In this document: positions 1-8,125 of the stretch, in pieces | Layout of the letters: every line of letters begins with the position of its first letter | Numbering within the stretch: position 1 is the stretch's first letter | Assembly: GCA_039938515.1 (NCBI GenBank) | Contig: JBDUUL010000009.1 | Span: forward strand, 50,134-114,133 | Reading direction: 5' to 3' | DNA from: Nitrososphaera sp. | GTDB taxonomy: Archaea > Thermoproteota > Nitrososphaeria > Nitrososphaerales > Nitrososphaeraceae | DNA: 64,000 nt | The notes under the pieces: generated by a model | What the model saw: only the letters and a program-made list of their open reading frames with translations | Told to the model about the DNA's origin: nothing | Database searches by the model: none | Made by a program: the position numbers and the translations under genes

Positions 1-167
1 TCTCCGTCTATCGTCATTTGAACGTCTTCAAATTTCATTTCATGCCTTGTTTCGAAAAGCTTCATTGCAAACTGACTTCTTAACACGGTTGAATCGTACA
101 AATAAAGATTATCTCTCACGAGATGGCCGATAATTGTTAAAGACTTTGAGAATGTTTCTTGCTCCAT
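1..167 (-). CDS. hypothetical protein, 3' part outside window
   Basis: An open frame runs from an ATG at 167 leftward off the window edge, about 55 codons, with no stop. The peptide begins MEQETFSKSLTIIGHLVRDN and looks like a soluble mixed-charge protein. I do not recognise the family. Its ATG would be only 4 nt from the divergent start of the next gene, which leaves no room for promoters, so the true start may be the GTG at 119 or the ATG at 65. Real coding is plausible but unproven. Confidence 0.4.
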   Translation of the reverse strand, partial: MEQETFSKSLTIIGHLVRDNLYLYDSTVLRSQFAMKLFETRHEMKFEDVQMTIDG

Positions 168-171
168 ACGA

Positions 172-2121
172 ATGGGTAGACAGGCATTCCTAGTGATTAT
201 TTTGGTTATTGCAATTGCAGTTGCTGCGATTATTCCGTTTGGGATCTCCCGAGGTGCAATATCGCAAAAAGTGGACCTGATTCCGACTGGTCCTGCACGT
301 CCCTCTCCAGGCAACCATACTTCGCAGGAAACAACAGCAGCGTCGGTTTCCAATTCAAGTTATGCAGTAGTAAACAACAAGACGGCTATCTCGCAACTAA
401 AGCTCGCGTCGCTTTTGCCGGCTCCTGTCGACCCCAGGGCAGGCAGGGCGGACAGAAACGTCACGGCAATCGCAGCGGCTGATAAGCTTTTTGATGTGAC
501 TTCTAATGGCTCGCACTTTGTCAGTGGAACAAGCGGCAATGCGCTGCAATTCCACGCATACTATGAGGACTACTTTTCTTATGAAAACTCGTCTTCATTA
601 TCGAGCCCTACGCTCACGGTCTCGTTTTGGATGATGAGAGATCCAAACGACCAGAATTACGGGCATTTTGTTTCATACTTTAACCCCACGTCACATTCGG
701 GCTGGTACTTTGATACCGGCAACTCGACTGACCAATCCGCAAGGTTCACAGTAACAAACACAAATGGCACCCTGTTCCAGACACAGGATGTAAAACTGCA
801 GATCGGTCATTGGGAGCAAATTGTGGGGGTTTTTGACGGCTCGACTGTGGCCATCTATGGCAACGGGTCGCTAGCCAGCTCGGTCAGGTTCTCCGGCACC
901 TACAACCCGTCGCCTGCTGTGCCTTTGCGCATTGCAGAGGGCTCTTATTGCAATTCTTGTGTTCCAACAGGCCTTACCATAGACGAGCTTCAGATTTACG
1001 GAAAGGGCGCCCCGGCATACCAAATAGCCGCGAGGTGGAATTCAAGCCAACCCCTGTTAAACCAGGTGCCGCTCACTGGCTACTGGAAGTTTGACAACAA
1101 TCTGGTCAATCAAGTCAGAGGCGATAGCGGCAGCATAGCCACACTGGTAGGCGGTATGGCCGCCGCTCCTGACGGCCGCGTCTTCTTTACAGAAAAAAAC
1201 ACAGGAGAGATAAGGATTCTCCAGAACAACCGAGTTCTTGCAGACCCCTTTGCCACCATCAACGATGTCTTTCCGACAATAATGTACGGGCTGCTTGGAA
1301 TTGCGGTCGATCCCGACTTTGAGTCAAATCACTTCGTTTATGCTTACTACACTTCATTCGATAACGAATCGGGCTTGGCCTTGAGCAGGGTCGTTAGATT
1401 CACTGACCAGAACAACACTGGAAGCAGCGAGAAAATCATTTTCGACAAAATCCCCGCTTTTAACGGGATGCACACTGGCGGTGGATTGGGTTTTGGTCCA
1501 GATGGCAAGCTGTACGTCACGGTCGGCGATGGCTACCTAGGGGCACCCGCCCAGAACGTTTCAAGCCTGTTGGGCAAAACCTTGCGCATCAATAAAGACG
1601 GCTCTATACCGGCGGATAACCCGTTTCCAAACTCCCCGGTGTTCAACTACGGACATCGAAACGTCTACGGCATCGCTTTCGACAATCGGACGGGAACCAT
1701 AATATCAACTGAAAATGGTGTTGATATTTACGACCAGGTGAATTTGGAAGTTAAAGCCGGGAACTACGGCTGGCCTAACCTGAGGAGGGCAGACACTAAC
1801 CCCGAGCTTTCAAACTCTACCATGGTGGATCCAATCCTGGTTTACTTTTACACTATTGCACCCACACAGGCAGTATATTATGACAAGGCAAAGTTTCCGC
1901 AACTGACTGGCATGTTCCTCTTTGGCTCGTACAACCGCGGGGAAATATTTGGCTTCAAGATGGATCCTGATGGCAAGCATGTAGCGGAGCAAATCGAAAT
2001 AAAGCTGCCACAAAACACGTTCACGGACCCGGTCACTTCCATCACTGTTGCGCAGGACGGTGGCATTTATTTTGGAGGCCACCATATATACAGACTATCA
2101 GACCTCTCCCTGCAACCCTAG
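172..2121 (+). CDS. exported LamG / PQQ-type glucose-sorbosone dehydrogenase
   Basis: Residues 1-31 are a signal peptide or N-terminal anchor with a long Ile/Val/Ala core. Residues about 103-290 resemble a LamG/concanavalin carbohydrate-binding sandwich (LTVSFWMM, then WEQIVGVFDGSTVAIYGNG). Residues about 325-649 are a six-bladed sugar dehydrogenase domain of the GSDH family. They contain HTGGGLGFGPDGKLYVTVGDG-type blades near 434, GHRNVYGIAFD near 494 and NYGWPN near 531. Family members oxidise aldose sugars outside the cell using PQQ and Ca2+. The Arg usual in H-x-G-G-R-L is Gly here, while the GHRN Arg is kept, so substrate or cofactor use may differ. PQQ dependence is inferred from the family; no PQQ synthesis gene is nearby. 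Confidence 0.85.
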   Translation: MGRQAFLVIILVIAIAVAAIIPFGISRGAISQKVDLIPTGPARPSPGNHTSQETTAASVSNSSYAVVNNKTAISQLKLASLLPAPVDPRAGRADRNVTAIAAADKLFDVTSNGSHFVSGTSGNALQFHAYYEDYFSYENSSSLSSPTLTVSFWMMRDPNDQNYGHFVSYFNPTSHSGWYFDTGNSTDQSARFTVTNTNGTLFQTQDVKLQIGHWEQIVGVFDGSTVAIYGNGSLASSVRFSGTYNPSPAVPLRIAEGSYCNSCVPTGLTIDELQIYGKGAPAYQIAARWNSSQPLLNQVPLTGYWKFDNNLVNQVRGDSGSIATLVGGMAAAPDGRVFFTEKNTGEIRILQNNRVLADPFATINDVFPTIMYGLLGIAVDPDFESNHFVYAYYTSFDNESGLALSRVVRFTDQNNTGSSEKIIFDKIPAFNGMHTGGGLGFGPDGKLYVTVGDGYLGAPAQNVSSLLGKTLRINKDGSIPADNPFPNSPVFNYGHRNVYGIAFDNRTGTIISTENGVDIYDQVNLEVKAGNYGWPNLRRADTNPELSNSTMVDPILVYFYTIAPTQAVYYDKAKFPQLTGMFLFGSYNRGEIFGFKMDPDGKHVAEQIEIKLPQNTFTDPVTSITVAQDGGIYFGGHHIYRLSDLSLQP

Positions 2122-2290
2122 CTACTCCGGCAGTGTCGACGTCGCTGTCCCAATGCGGTAGGCCTCATTCGTGCGGAGACTGACTGCGAAATGGCCTCCC
2201 AGCCAGATAAAGTATAGGGAGCCTTCAGGATGCAGCAATTTACAAGAACCTTGGAAATTGCTGCTGTTATCGGCTTCACACTACATTGTG

Positions 2291-2300
2291 ATATAATATA
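2291..2300 (+). promoter_or_regulatory. TATA box of the following exported-protein gene
   Basis: The sequence atataatata is centred about 31 nt before the TTG start at 2327, in an otherwise AT-rich stretch. This spacing puts the transcript start at or just before the start codon, so the mRNA is probably leaderless. Confidence 0.55.
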
Positions 2301-2326
2301 CTAATAGAACATAATTACCGAATTAA

Positions 2327-3775
2327 TTGCCCGTCAAACGTATCCACTTTCGAGGAAGGTTATCTCCTGCAGCTGCAATTCTTCTTGGAGTAATGCTTTT
2401 TGGCACAGCACTAAGTAACACCTCGTCAGTCGGTAACCGGTACTCTGCGTCTGCAGCAAGCACATGTGCGCCCGTGAAGATTTCCGGAATCAGCGCAAGT
2501 TCCAGTTATGCAGGGTTTGCGGCGTCCCACGCAATTGATGGCTCCCTTAGAACGAGATGGGCCGCGGCCCCGGGGTCATGGATTATGGCAAATCTCCAAT
2601 CAAAGCAGATTATATGCAGTGTAAGCGTAGCATGGTTTAGGGGAGACTCGGTGAAATACAGCTTTGAAATCCAGCTATCAATCGACGGATCTTCTTGGAG
2701 TCAGGCGTATGCTGGAACAAGCAGCGGCAAGACAAAAGCGCTCGAATCTTATTCAATACCGTCTATGAGCGCCCAGGCAATCAAGATTCTTGTCTCCGGC
2801 AGTTCCACCAACAAGTCGGTTAGTATCACAGAACTTGCGGTTGGCAGCTACGCCTCAGTGTCAGCGACGCCATCGATAGAGATAACATCACCGGCCCAGC
2901 TGTCCACGGTCAGTTCGCCAATCTTGAACGTCACGGGAAGCGCATCTGACGGCACTGGCGCCGGCATAGAATCCGTTGAAGTCAGAGTGGATAACGGACC
3001 ATTCGCTGCTGCCAGACAGCTAGGAAGCAATGGCTGGGGGTCATGGTCTGCTCCTACGAACTTGGGCGCAGCCGGGCCGCATAACGTCACAGCTATGGTA
3101 GTAGACCTGGCCGGTAACCAAGCCAGTAATACCGTCGCAGTTACCGTTCAATCGGGACTTTACGATGACTTTTCCGGCGGAACATACACACTTGTCGACG
3201 GCCAGTCATCCCCGAATGGCAAGTGGCATGACCAGTTCAACGGATATGGTTCGGCGGGTGTCAGGGCCGACTCTAACGGCAACAACATTTTCTTTGAGCA
3301 GCCAGAGACTGCCACGGACGGAAGTACACACGCAGCGCTAGTGCTATCCACGAAAAACCTTGGTACTAGCTACAAACTTTCGCTAGACGTCAGAACAGAC
3401 AGGCAGCTCAAGCCGAATCCCAACACATGGGAAACTGCCTGGATAATGTTCAATTACGTGGATAGCTGGCACCATTACTACTTTACCCTGAAGACTAATG
3501 GATATGAGCTTGGAAAGAAGGATAACAACCTCCAGCGGGATCAGCAGGTCTTTCTTGCAACTGGCGCGTCGCCGAGCGTGACCTTGGGCACTTGGCAGCA
3601 CGTGGACATCCAGGTTCAGGGCAACCACATTATCGTATGGGTAAACTCGGCCAAGGTGGCAGACTATTTTGACACAGGTATGAGCTCTGCATTCGCAAAC
3701 GGAGGTGCCCTTGGGCTCTACACCGAGGACTCTGCAGTAAGCTTTGATAATATCTACACGAGTTCGCTCCAGTAG
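2327..3775 (+). CDS. exported F5/8-type C (discoidin) - Ig-like - lectin-like protein
   Basis: TTG start placed by the TATA box upstream. Residues 1-40 form a signal peptide with AILLGVMLFGTAL as core. Residues about 46-172 match a discoidin (F5/8 C) fold: AIDGSLRTRWAA, then IQLSIDGSSWSQAYAGTSSG. Residues about 180-275 are an Ig-like domain of the type found in surface proteins (SVEVRVDNGPFAAA, VTAMVVDLAGNQ). Residues about 280-482 form a beta-sandwich like LamG or DUF1080-type glycan-binding domains. No catalytic motif is evident. It probably binds extracellular or surface polysaccharide. It sits between two other secreted proteins, a sugar dehydrogenase and a peptidase, but each gene seems to have its own promoter. 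Confidence 0.75.
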   Translation: MPVKRIHFRGRLSPAAAILLGVMLFGTALSNTSSVGNRYSASAASTCAPVKISGISASSSYAGFAASHAIDGSLRTRWAAAPGSWIMANLQSKQIICSVSVAWFRGDSVKYSFEIQLSIDGSSWSQAYAGTSSGKTKALESYSIPSMSAQAIKILVSGSSTNKSVSITELAVGSYASVSATPSIEITSPAQLSTVSSPILNVTGSASDGTGAGIESVEVRVDNGPFAAARQLGSNGWGSWSAPTNLGAAGPHNVTAMVVDLAGNQASNTVAVTVQSGLYDDFSGGTYTLVDGQSSPNGKWHDQFNGYGSAGVRADSNGNNIFFEQPETATDGSTHAALVLSTKNLGTSYKLSLDVRTDRQLKPNPNTWETAWIMFNYVDSWHHYYFTLKTNGYELGKKDNNLQRDQQVFLATGASPSVTLGTWQHVDIQVQGNHIIVWVNSAKVADYFDTGMSSAFANGGALGLYTEDSAVSFDNIYTSSLQ

Positions 3776-3926
3776 CAGCCAATGAAAGACAATCGACAGT
3801 CTACTTGAAGCGGCTAGACCCCCGTGAGCCGAAAGTTTAGGCTCTGGGTTGAGGAAATGTTTCCACAGCCTGCGTCAGCCCGCAGTTGAACTTGGTGATT
3901 TTCTCTAGTTTTTGAAGGCATCAAGC

Positions 3927-3933
3927 TTATATA
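3927..3933 (+). promoter_or_regulatory. TATA box of the G1 peptidase gene
   Basis: The sequence ttatata is centred 28 nt before the TTG at 3958. It supports that TTG as a leaderless start. Confidence 0.55.
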
Positions 3934-3957
3934 GAATCCGAGGGCTACAAAATCCTC

Positions 3958-4773
3958 TTGAAGATTTTTCTGTATGGACGCACCAATAATGCCGAGTTCG
4001 CACTGGCAACCTTGGCCTTTTTTGCCATAGCAACCCTGCTGTTGCTTCCTATGGTTTCAGTAGTTTTGGCATCGCCGGCCGACAGGCCAATTCAGGCTCC
4101 CAGGTTGCACGTGAAGGATACCAGCTTTAGCTCAAACTGGAGCGGGTACGCAGTAGAATCGAACCTGAACAGTCCCGCGAGCAACTATATACGCAGTGCG
4201 TCAGGTTCATGGGTCATTCCAGCACTTTCCTGTACCCCGACTACCACTTACTCTTCGATCTGGGTAGGAATAGACGGCTACTCCAGCAATACTGTTGAGC
4301 AGCTCGGTACTGAGCAGGACTGCTCTGGTGGAGTTCAGAGAAACTATGCCTGGTTTGAAATGTATCCTTCAGCCTCAAGGCTAATTACGACTGTCTCGGT
4401 CAACGCCGGCGACAGAATAACTGCTTCAGTAGTTTATCTTGGGTCTAGCCAATTCAGGCTCAACCTGAGAGATCTAACTACAGGTCAGACCTTCAGCACG
4501 CTAGCCTCGGGCACCGCCCAGCTTTCCTCCGCAGAATGGGTCGTAGAAGCGCCTTCAGCCGCTTCCATCCTGCCTCTGTCGAACTTTGGCACGGCGACAA
4601 TAACAAATGCCAGGTACACAACGATAGCCTCGCCCTCTGTTACTGAAACAATTAGCGGCCTTGGTTCGAACACTTATACGGATATCGCGATGCACGACCC
4701 TGCAGGCGGTAACGCAACGCCCACTTCGCTTAACCCTACTGGCACTGCATTTCGCGACACGTACTCTAGCTGA
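3958..4773 (+). CDS. exported G1-family (eqolisin) glutamic peptidase
   Basis: TTG start, signal peptide with core LATLAFFAIATLLLLPMVSV, then a single eqolisin domain from about residue 58 to the end. Hallmarks are FSSNWSGYAV, GSWVIP, SSIWVGIDGY, TVEQLGTEQ (catalytic-type Gln115) and AEWVVEAPS (Glu193/Glu197, one of which is the catalytic Glu), then ITNARYTT. Eqolisins use a Gln-Glu pair and usually act at acid pH on proteins outside the cell. Length is normal for prokaryotic members. In a chemolithoautotroph this suggests protein turnover at the surface or scavenging of organic nitrogen. That role is inference; the family call is firm. Confidence 0.88.
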   Translation: MKIFLYGRTNNAEFALATLAFFAIATLLLLPMVSVVLASPADRPIQAPRLHVKDTSFSSNWSGYAVESNLNSPASNYIRSASGSWVIPALSCTPTTTYSSIWVGIDGYSSNTVEQLGTEQDCSGGVQRNYAWFEMYPSASRLITTVSVNAGDRITASVVYLGSSQFRLNLRDLTTGQTFSTLASGTAQLSSAEWVVEAPSAASILPLSNFGTATITNARYTTIASPSVTETISGLGSNTYTDIAMHDPAGGNATPTSLNPTGTAFRDTYSS

Positions 4774-4825
4774 GCGCTGCGGGAGCATTCAGGCTCCGCG
4801 GCCACAAACCTATTTTGCAGTCGGA

Positions 4826-5074
4826 TCAGATGAGGTTCACGGAAAGGGCGCAGGTCACGTGATAAAGATTCTGCCGGCGTTTGGCCCTGCTACTTACTAC
4901 TGCTTCGCCGATGTTAATTTCCTTCAGACACCTTTTGCAATAAATTGTCTTTAACCTGCCGTGAATAAGGTATACCCGTCCAGCTATACGCTTTTGAATA
5001 GTCAAGGTACTTGCGTTGATTATCTTGTTCTTAATTTGATCCGTCAAAACGTAAATCCTCTTTCCTTTAGACAT
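4826..5074 (-). CDS. small zinc-binding protein
   Basis: About 82 aa from the ATG at 5074 (MSKGKRIYVLTDQIKNKI). An in-frame start 7 codons upstream is also possible. The C-terminal half has Y-C-K-R-C-L-K-E-I and then H-V-T-C, a C-x2-C...H-x2-C arrangement that would hold one zinc. The N-terminal half is basic with short strands. Small CxxC/HxxC proteins of this kind are common in thaumarchaeal genomes and are often suspected nucleic-acid binders. It is convergent with the G1 peptidase. No specific function can be assigned. Confidence 0.6.
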   Translation of the reverse strand: MSKGKRIYVLTDQIKNKIINASTLTIQKRIAGRVYLIHGRLKTIYCKRCLKEINIGEAVVSSRAKRRQNLYHVTCALSVNLI

Positions 5075-5146
5075 TGGCGGTAGACTCTTGAGCAAAGCTT
5101 TCTTTAATGATTGTGGAATTAGGTTCTAATACAATTCGCGAACGCG

Positions 5147-5302
5147 TCAACGCCTGCGGGTGTACCACTTGTAAATGTAGTATGCTGCTGCAATTATGAT
5201 AATTGCAATTATCAGCTGCCAGAAGAATATGATGATAAGCGCTGCGACGATTATCAGGATTGCGATAATCACAAAGTCTAAAACTCCAAGAGGGCGATTC
5301 AT
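5147..5302 (-). CDS. 51-aa single-pass membrane microprotein
   Basis: ATG at 5302 to TGA at 5147. The product starts MNRPLGVLDFVIIAILIIV, continues as a nearly unbroken hydrophobic stretch of about 35 residues and ends KWYTRRR. The hydrophobic stretch is long enough for one long or two short helices, and the Arg-rich tail predicts a cytoplasmic C-terminus. Coding is supported by the consistent hydrophobic-then-basic pattern and a clean start and stop. It lies 72 bp upstream of the zinc-binding protein gene on the same strand and may share its transcript. Function unknown. Confidence 0.6.
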   Translation of the reverse strand: MNRPLGVLDFVIIAILIIVAALIIIFFWQLIIAIIIIAAAYYIYKWYTRRR

Positions 5303-5512
5303 TGGCTGCCTGGTGAACTACGCATAAACGCCCTTCTAAATCTTGCCCGCTCCCTTTGAAAAATCGAAGGATTATAGAACAATTATACCCAGAAAGAGCT
5401 ACACGAAGTGGGCATTAGGGCTCGAAAATCCTCAGGAAACCGCAGGTTGGTTTTTGACCGAACCGTTCTGGGGCGAGCTTGCGTCACCGGAGAATGCAAG
5501 TAACTGCGACAG

Positions 5513-5959
5513 ATGCATATTACTTACATGTGCTCTGATTTGCAGATGCACAGTCTTCCCGACGCCGAAATGCAGACAAATATTGTCGAACTTATACTCA
5601 CAGGCAAGACCGAAGAGTCTCTAGCTCTCCTTAGCAAATACTACAATATGCAGCCTCCCGGCATTTGCGTGGGCACGGTCAAGGGAAAAAGGAGGACCGC
5701 ATACGCGGTCTATGTTGCACGGGAAAAGAGGATTTACGCCATGAATTCCGAGATCTTTTTTAACCCGTTTGTTATGCTGCATGAATTCTACCATCACCTG
5801 CGCTCGCGGTCGGGAGCGCATCGCGGGACCGAAAGGCATGCTAACCTTTTTGCCAAGGCATTCATAGAGTCTTACTTGAACGAAAAAGGCAAATCCGGCG
5901 CTAGAAGCCCGCCTAGCAGCCTCAAGATAGAACGCGAGCCGGCAAACGACGACCCTTGA
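5513..5959 (+). CDS. HEXXH-motif metallopeptidase-like protein
   Basis: 148 aa, ATG start. The central motif M-L-H-E-F-Y-H-H-L (His90, Glu91, His94) is a zincin HEXXH signature. It is followed by R-G-T-E-R-H-A-N-L-F-A about 12 residues later, where a Glu or His could be the third zinc ligand. The N-terminal part (residues 20-60) looks helical and the C-terminal tail is basic and low in complexity. No signal peptide, so it should be cytoplasmic. The protein is short for a peptidase and resembles small HEXXH proteins whose activity is unknown. I cannot name a family. An alternative start is the ATG at 5528. Confidence 0.65.
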   Translation: MHITYMCSDLQMHSLPDAEMQTNIVELILTGKTEESLALLSKYYNMQPPGICVGTVKGKRRTAYAVYVAREKRIYAMNSEIFFNPFVMLHEFYHHLRSRSGAHRGTERHANLFAKAFIESYLNEKGKSGARSPPSSLKIEREPANDDP

Positions 5960-6003
5960 GCGCGGCTTCACCTTAGCACGGAAATAGAAATGAGCCCTTT
6001 GCC

Positions 6004-6615
6004 CTAGAAAAGGGCCTTTATGCCTTGGACGATATATTGCACAGCAATGGCGGCGATGAAGACTGCGAAGACTCGGGATATGATCATGGCGCCCCTCTTA
6101 CCGAGGACTAAGTAAATCTTGTCGGCGTTTTTCAAGATTACATAAGTGATTCCGATGACAGCAAGTATGGAGAGGACAGTCAGCAAAAGTCCGCTGGACT
6201 CAAGCGTGATAATGACCGCGGTTATTGCACCGGGACCAGCGAGCAAGGGAAAAGCGAGGGGCACCACGCCGGTGTCCCCTGCTTGGTCTCTTGCAATGAA
6301 GCTCCTTTCTCCCCCAGTGAGTAATTGTATCGCGACAATAAAGAGGAGAACCCCGCCGGCCACCATAAAGCCATAGAGAGTAATTCCAAAAATGGCAAAA
6401 ATCTGAGTTCCCGCAATTGCGAAGGCAAAAAGCAAGCCGGCGGCCGTCAATGTTGCAGTCCTGGAAATCTCGACGCGCTTCCTGCTCTCCATTTTTTCCG
6501 TCAAAGCGATATAGATGGGAACTATACCCAGAGGATCGAGCACTACCAGTAGCGCGATAATAGATCTGGCAAGAAGGGAAAAAGGATCATTTGGAATCGA
6601 AAATAAGTCCACCAA
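6004..6615 (-). CDS. MarC-family integral membrane protein
   Basis: 203 aa with six predicted membrane helices. The family signatures are clear: SIIALLVVLDPLGIVPIYI in the first helix, LTGGERSFIARD in the loop and VPLAFPLLAGPGAITAVI in the fourth helix. The start is TTG at 6615 with a GTG one codon later. MarC/UPF0056 proteins are widespread; the older link to antibiotic resistance is not supported and the substrate is unknown. Stands alone, convergent with the HEXXH gene. Confidence 0.9.
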   Translation of the reverse strand: MVDLFSIPNDPFSLLARSIIALLVVLDPLGIVPIYIALTEKMESRKRVEISRTATLTAAGLLFAFAIAGTQIFAIFGITLYGFMVAGGVLLFIVAIQLLTGGERSFIARDQAGDTGVVPLAFPLLAGPGAITAVIITLESSGLLLTVLSILAVIGITYVILKNADKIYLVLGKRGAMIISRVFAVFIAAIAVQYIVQGIKALF

Positions 6616-6843
6616 GCGCCTATTACAAGTAATCAGGACAAGAAAAAACCTTGCAGCTGCTCCCTCTCAATAGCAAATCGGGCGTATGGACCTTATCTAG
6701 CTACGAAGCGTGACATCATTGCCGGCTCAGATTGCGCTATTATCCCAGCGCGATATAGGTGAAACTTTGCTGCGGGAATAACAAAAAGAAAATTCCTTCT
6801 CCTAGACGTCCAGAGGTCGCTTTTATAATCGAGTGTGTAGCTT

Positions 6844-7257
6844 TTGTTAATTACATCGTTGGTTGACGCCCTCACTGTCGGCACTTATGCAATTGTAGCG
6901 TTTGCCCTGTCCCCGGCCTTGATTTTCCTAGTTTATCAAGACAGTTTTGCGACTCAAAAGAGTGCAATCGGGTCGAGCCAGCTAGTGACTCCAAACGCGA
7001 TGGGAGCAGAATCACTCAGCGACCTAGGTGCGCATTCCAAAACCTCGATAGTTTCATCCCGCGATAATCCAGAGATGGTTCTGGCTGAAACGTACAACGA
7101 GGCCGCGGCCTCTGAGATATCGCGATGCGCTCCTAGCAACTTTACCGCTCCTCTCTGCCAAACTACGATGTCGCTTCTGGTTAACACTTGTGGAGAAAAT
7201 CAGACCCGCGTGCCCGCCTGCCAAGACCCGAGAGTCGAATTGTTTCGGCCCGGTTGA
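6844..7257 (+). CDS. exported hypothetical protein with four cysteines
   Basis: 137 aa from a TTG. Residues about 12-31 are a hydrophobic signal or anchor (TYAIVAFALSPALIFLVY). The mature part has four Cys in its last third (SRCAPSNFTAPLCQTT, NTCGEN, PACQDP), which could form two disulfides outside the cell. TATA-like ttttataatc at 6821-6830 is only about 19 nt from the TTG, so the in-frame TTG at 6859 (MVDALTVG) may be the real start. I do not recognise the family. Confidence 0.5.
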   Translation: MLITSLVDALTVGTYAIVAFALSPALIFLVYQDSFATQKSAIGSSQLVTPNAMGAESLSDLGAHSKTSIVSSRDNPEMVLAETYNEAAASEISRCAPSNFTAPLCQTTMSLLVNTCGENQTRVPACQDPRVELFRPG

Positions 7258-7462
7258 GCAGCCACTTTGCATTCGTCACATCTTAAAATCAATGGGTGAG
7301 GTCAGCACCAATAAACCATATTTCATTGCCGAAAGACTTTAAACCGATAGAGGCAATTAGAAGTAAGCCGGTTGTCGGAATGGCGCACAGTGAAGCGATC
7401 ATGACAATTCTGCAAACCTTCTCTGCCATCTTCAGGCAGCAGATAGTTCGGTCAAGTAATCG

Positions 7463-7948
7463 GTGCCAGGTTCTATGATAGATGAGATCCTCTGCTTGGT
7501 AAATGGCAGAAGCGTGATAGTAGATGCATGCGTCTCGCGAGAAATTGTAAGAAAGCTCGCTGACAGAGGAATAAAGGCCCGCCACGTTACGGATATGGAT
7601 CCGAAAATGACGGACGACGAAATTGCCCAAATAATGCTTCCTGACGATGTTCTAATTACGAAAGACGTGGACTTTGCCAGGACCTTGAGGGAGCGTGCTA
7701 TCCTTCTCCCGCATATGCAGCAATCTGGCGTGAACGCTGCAGGTCTCGAGAAAAAGAAAAAGCTTCCAAAAATAAAGCTGTCCAAGGAGGTAAAGGCCGC
7801 AGCCAAAGACTCTATCGCGCGCGAAATGACACTGGGCATACTTCACCTCAAGATACTCTGCGGAGTCTTCATGGTATTTGATATGAGAGTTCTGTCCGTA
7901 GAAGAGGTCAAGGAGATATACCGCTTTGTCAGGATAGCTGCGACCTGA
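7463..7948 (+). CDS. PIN-like domain protein (DUF5615 type)
   Basis: 161 aa from GTG at 7463; the ATG at 7475 is an alternative. Residues about 17-80 show the compact PIN-like pattern: VIVDACVSREIVRKLADRG with the first Asp, then DDEIAQ and VLITKDVDFA with the later acidic residues. DUF5615 proteins are predicted RNases, often toxins of VapC-like systems. The rest is a Lys-rich linker and a helical tail ending FMVFDMRVLSVEEVKEIYRF. No antitoxin-sized gene is adjacent, so it may be a solitary nuclease and not a toxin. The nuclease call is inference from fold. Confidence 0.65.
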   Translation: MPGSMIDEILCLVNGRSVIVDACVSREIVRKLADRGIKARHVTDMDPKMTDDEIAQIMLPDDVLITKDVDFARTLRERAILLPHMQQSGVNAAGLEKKKKLPKIKLSKEVKAAAKDSIAREMTLGILHLKILCGVFMVFDMRVLSVEEVKEIYRFVRIAAT

Positions 7949-8095
7949 GAGCAGGTTAAGCTTTTCATTCACAGGATTCAGTCGGGCGACTTTGGACTTT
8001 TGTATCCGCTTTATGAAGTTTCCTTGCTTAGTCTCTTTAAAACGGTATTTCTGTGACTACTATCGAAATTCGAATAGCAGATCTCTTCAGAATTC

Positions 8096-8104
8096 TTATA
8101 TGTA
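8096..8104 (+). promoter_or_regulatory. TATA box of the tyrosinase-type gene
   Basis: The sequence ttatatgta is centred 26 nt upstream of the ATG at 8126. A transcript from it would be leaderless. Confidence 0.55.
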
Positions 8105-8125
8105 TCTTATCTGAGAAAAAATTAC

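Noticed and set aside
5343..5624. 93-aa frame overlapping the HEXXH gene
   Set aside because: Composition is poor at its 3' half and it overlaps the better HEXXH frame by over 100 nt.
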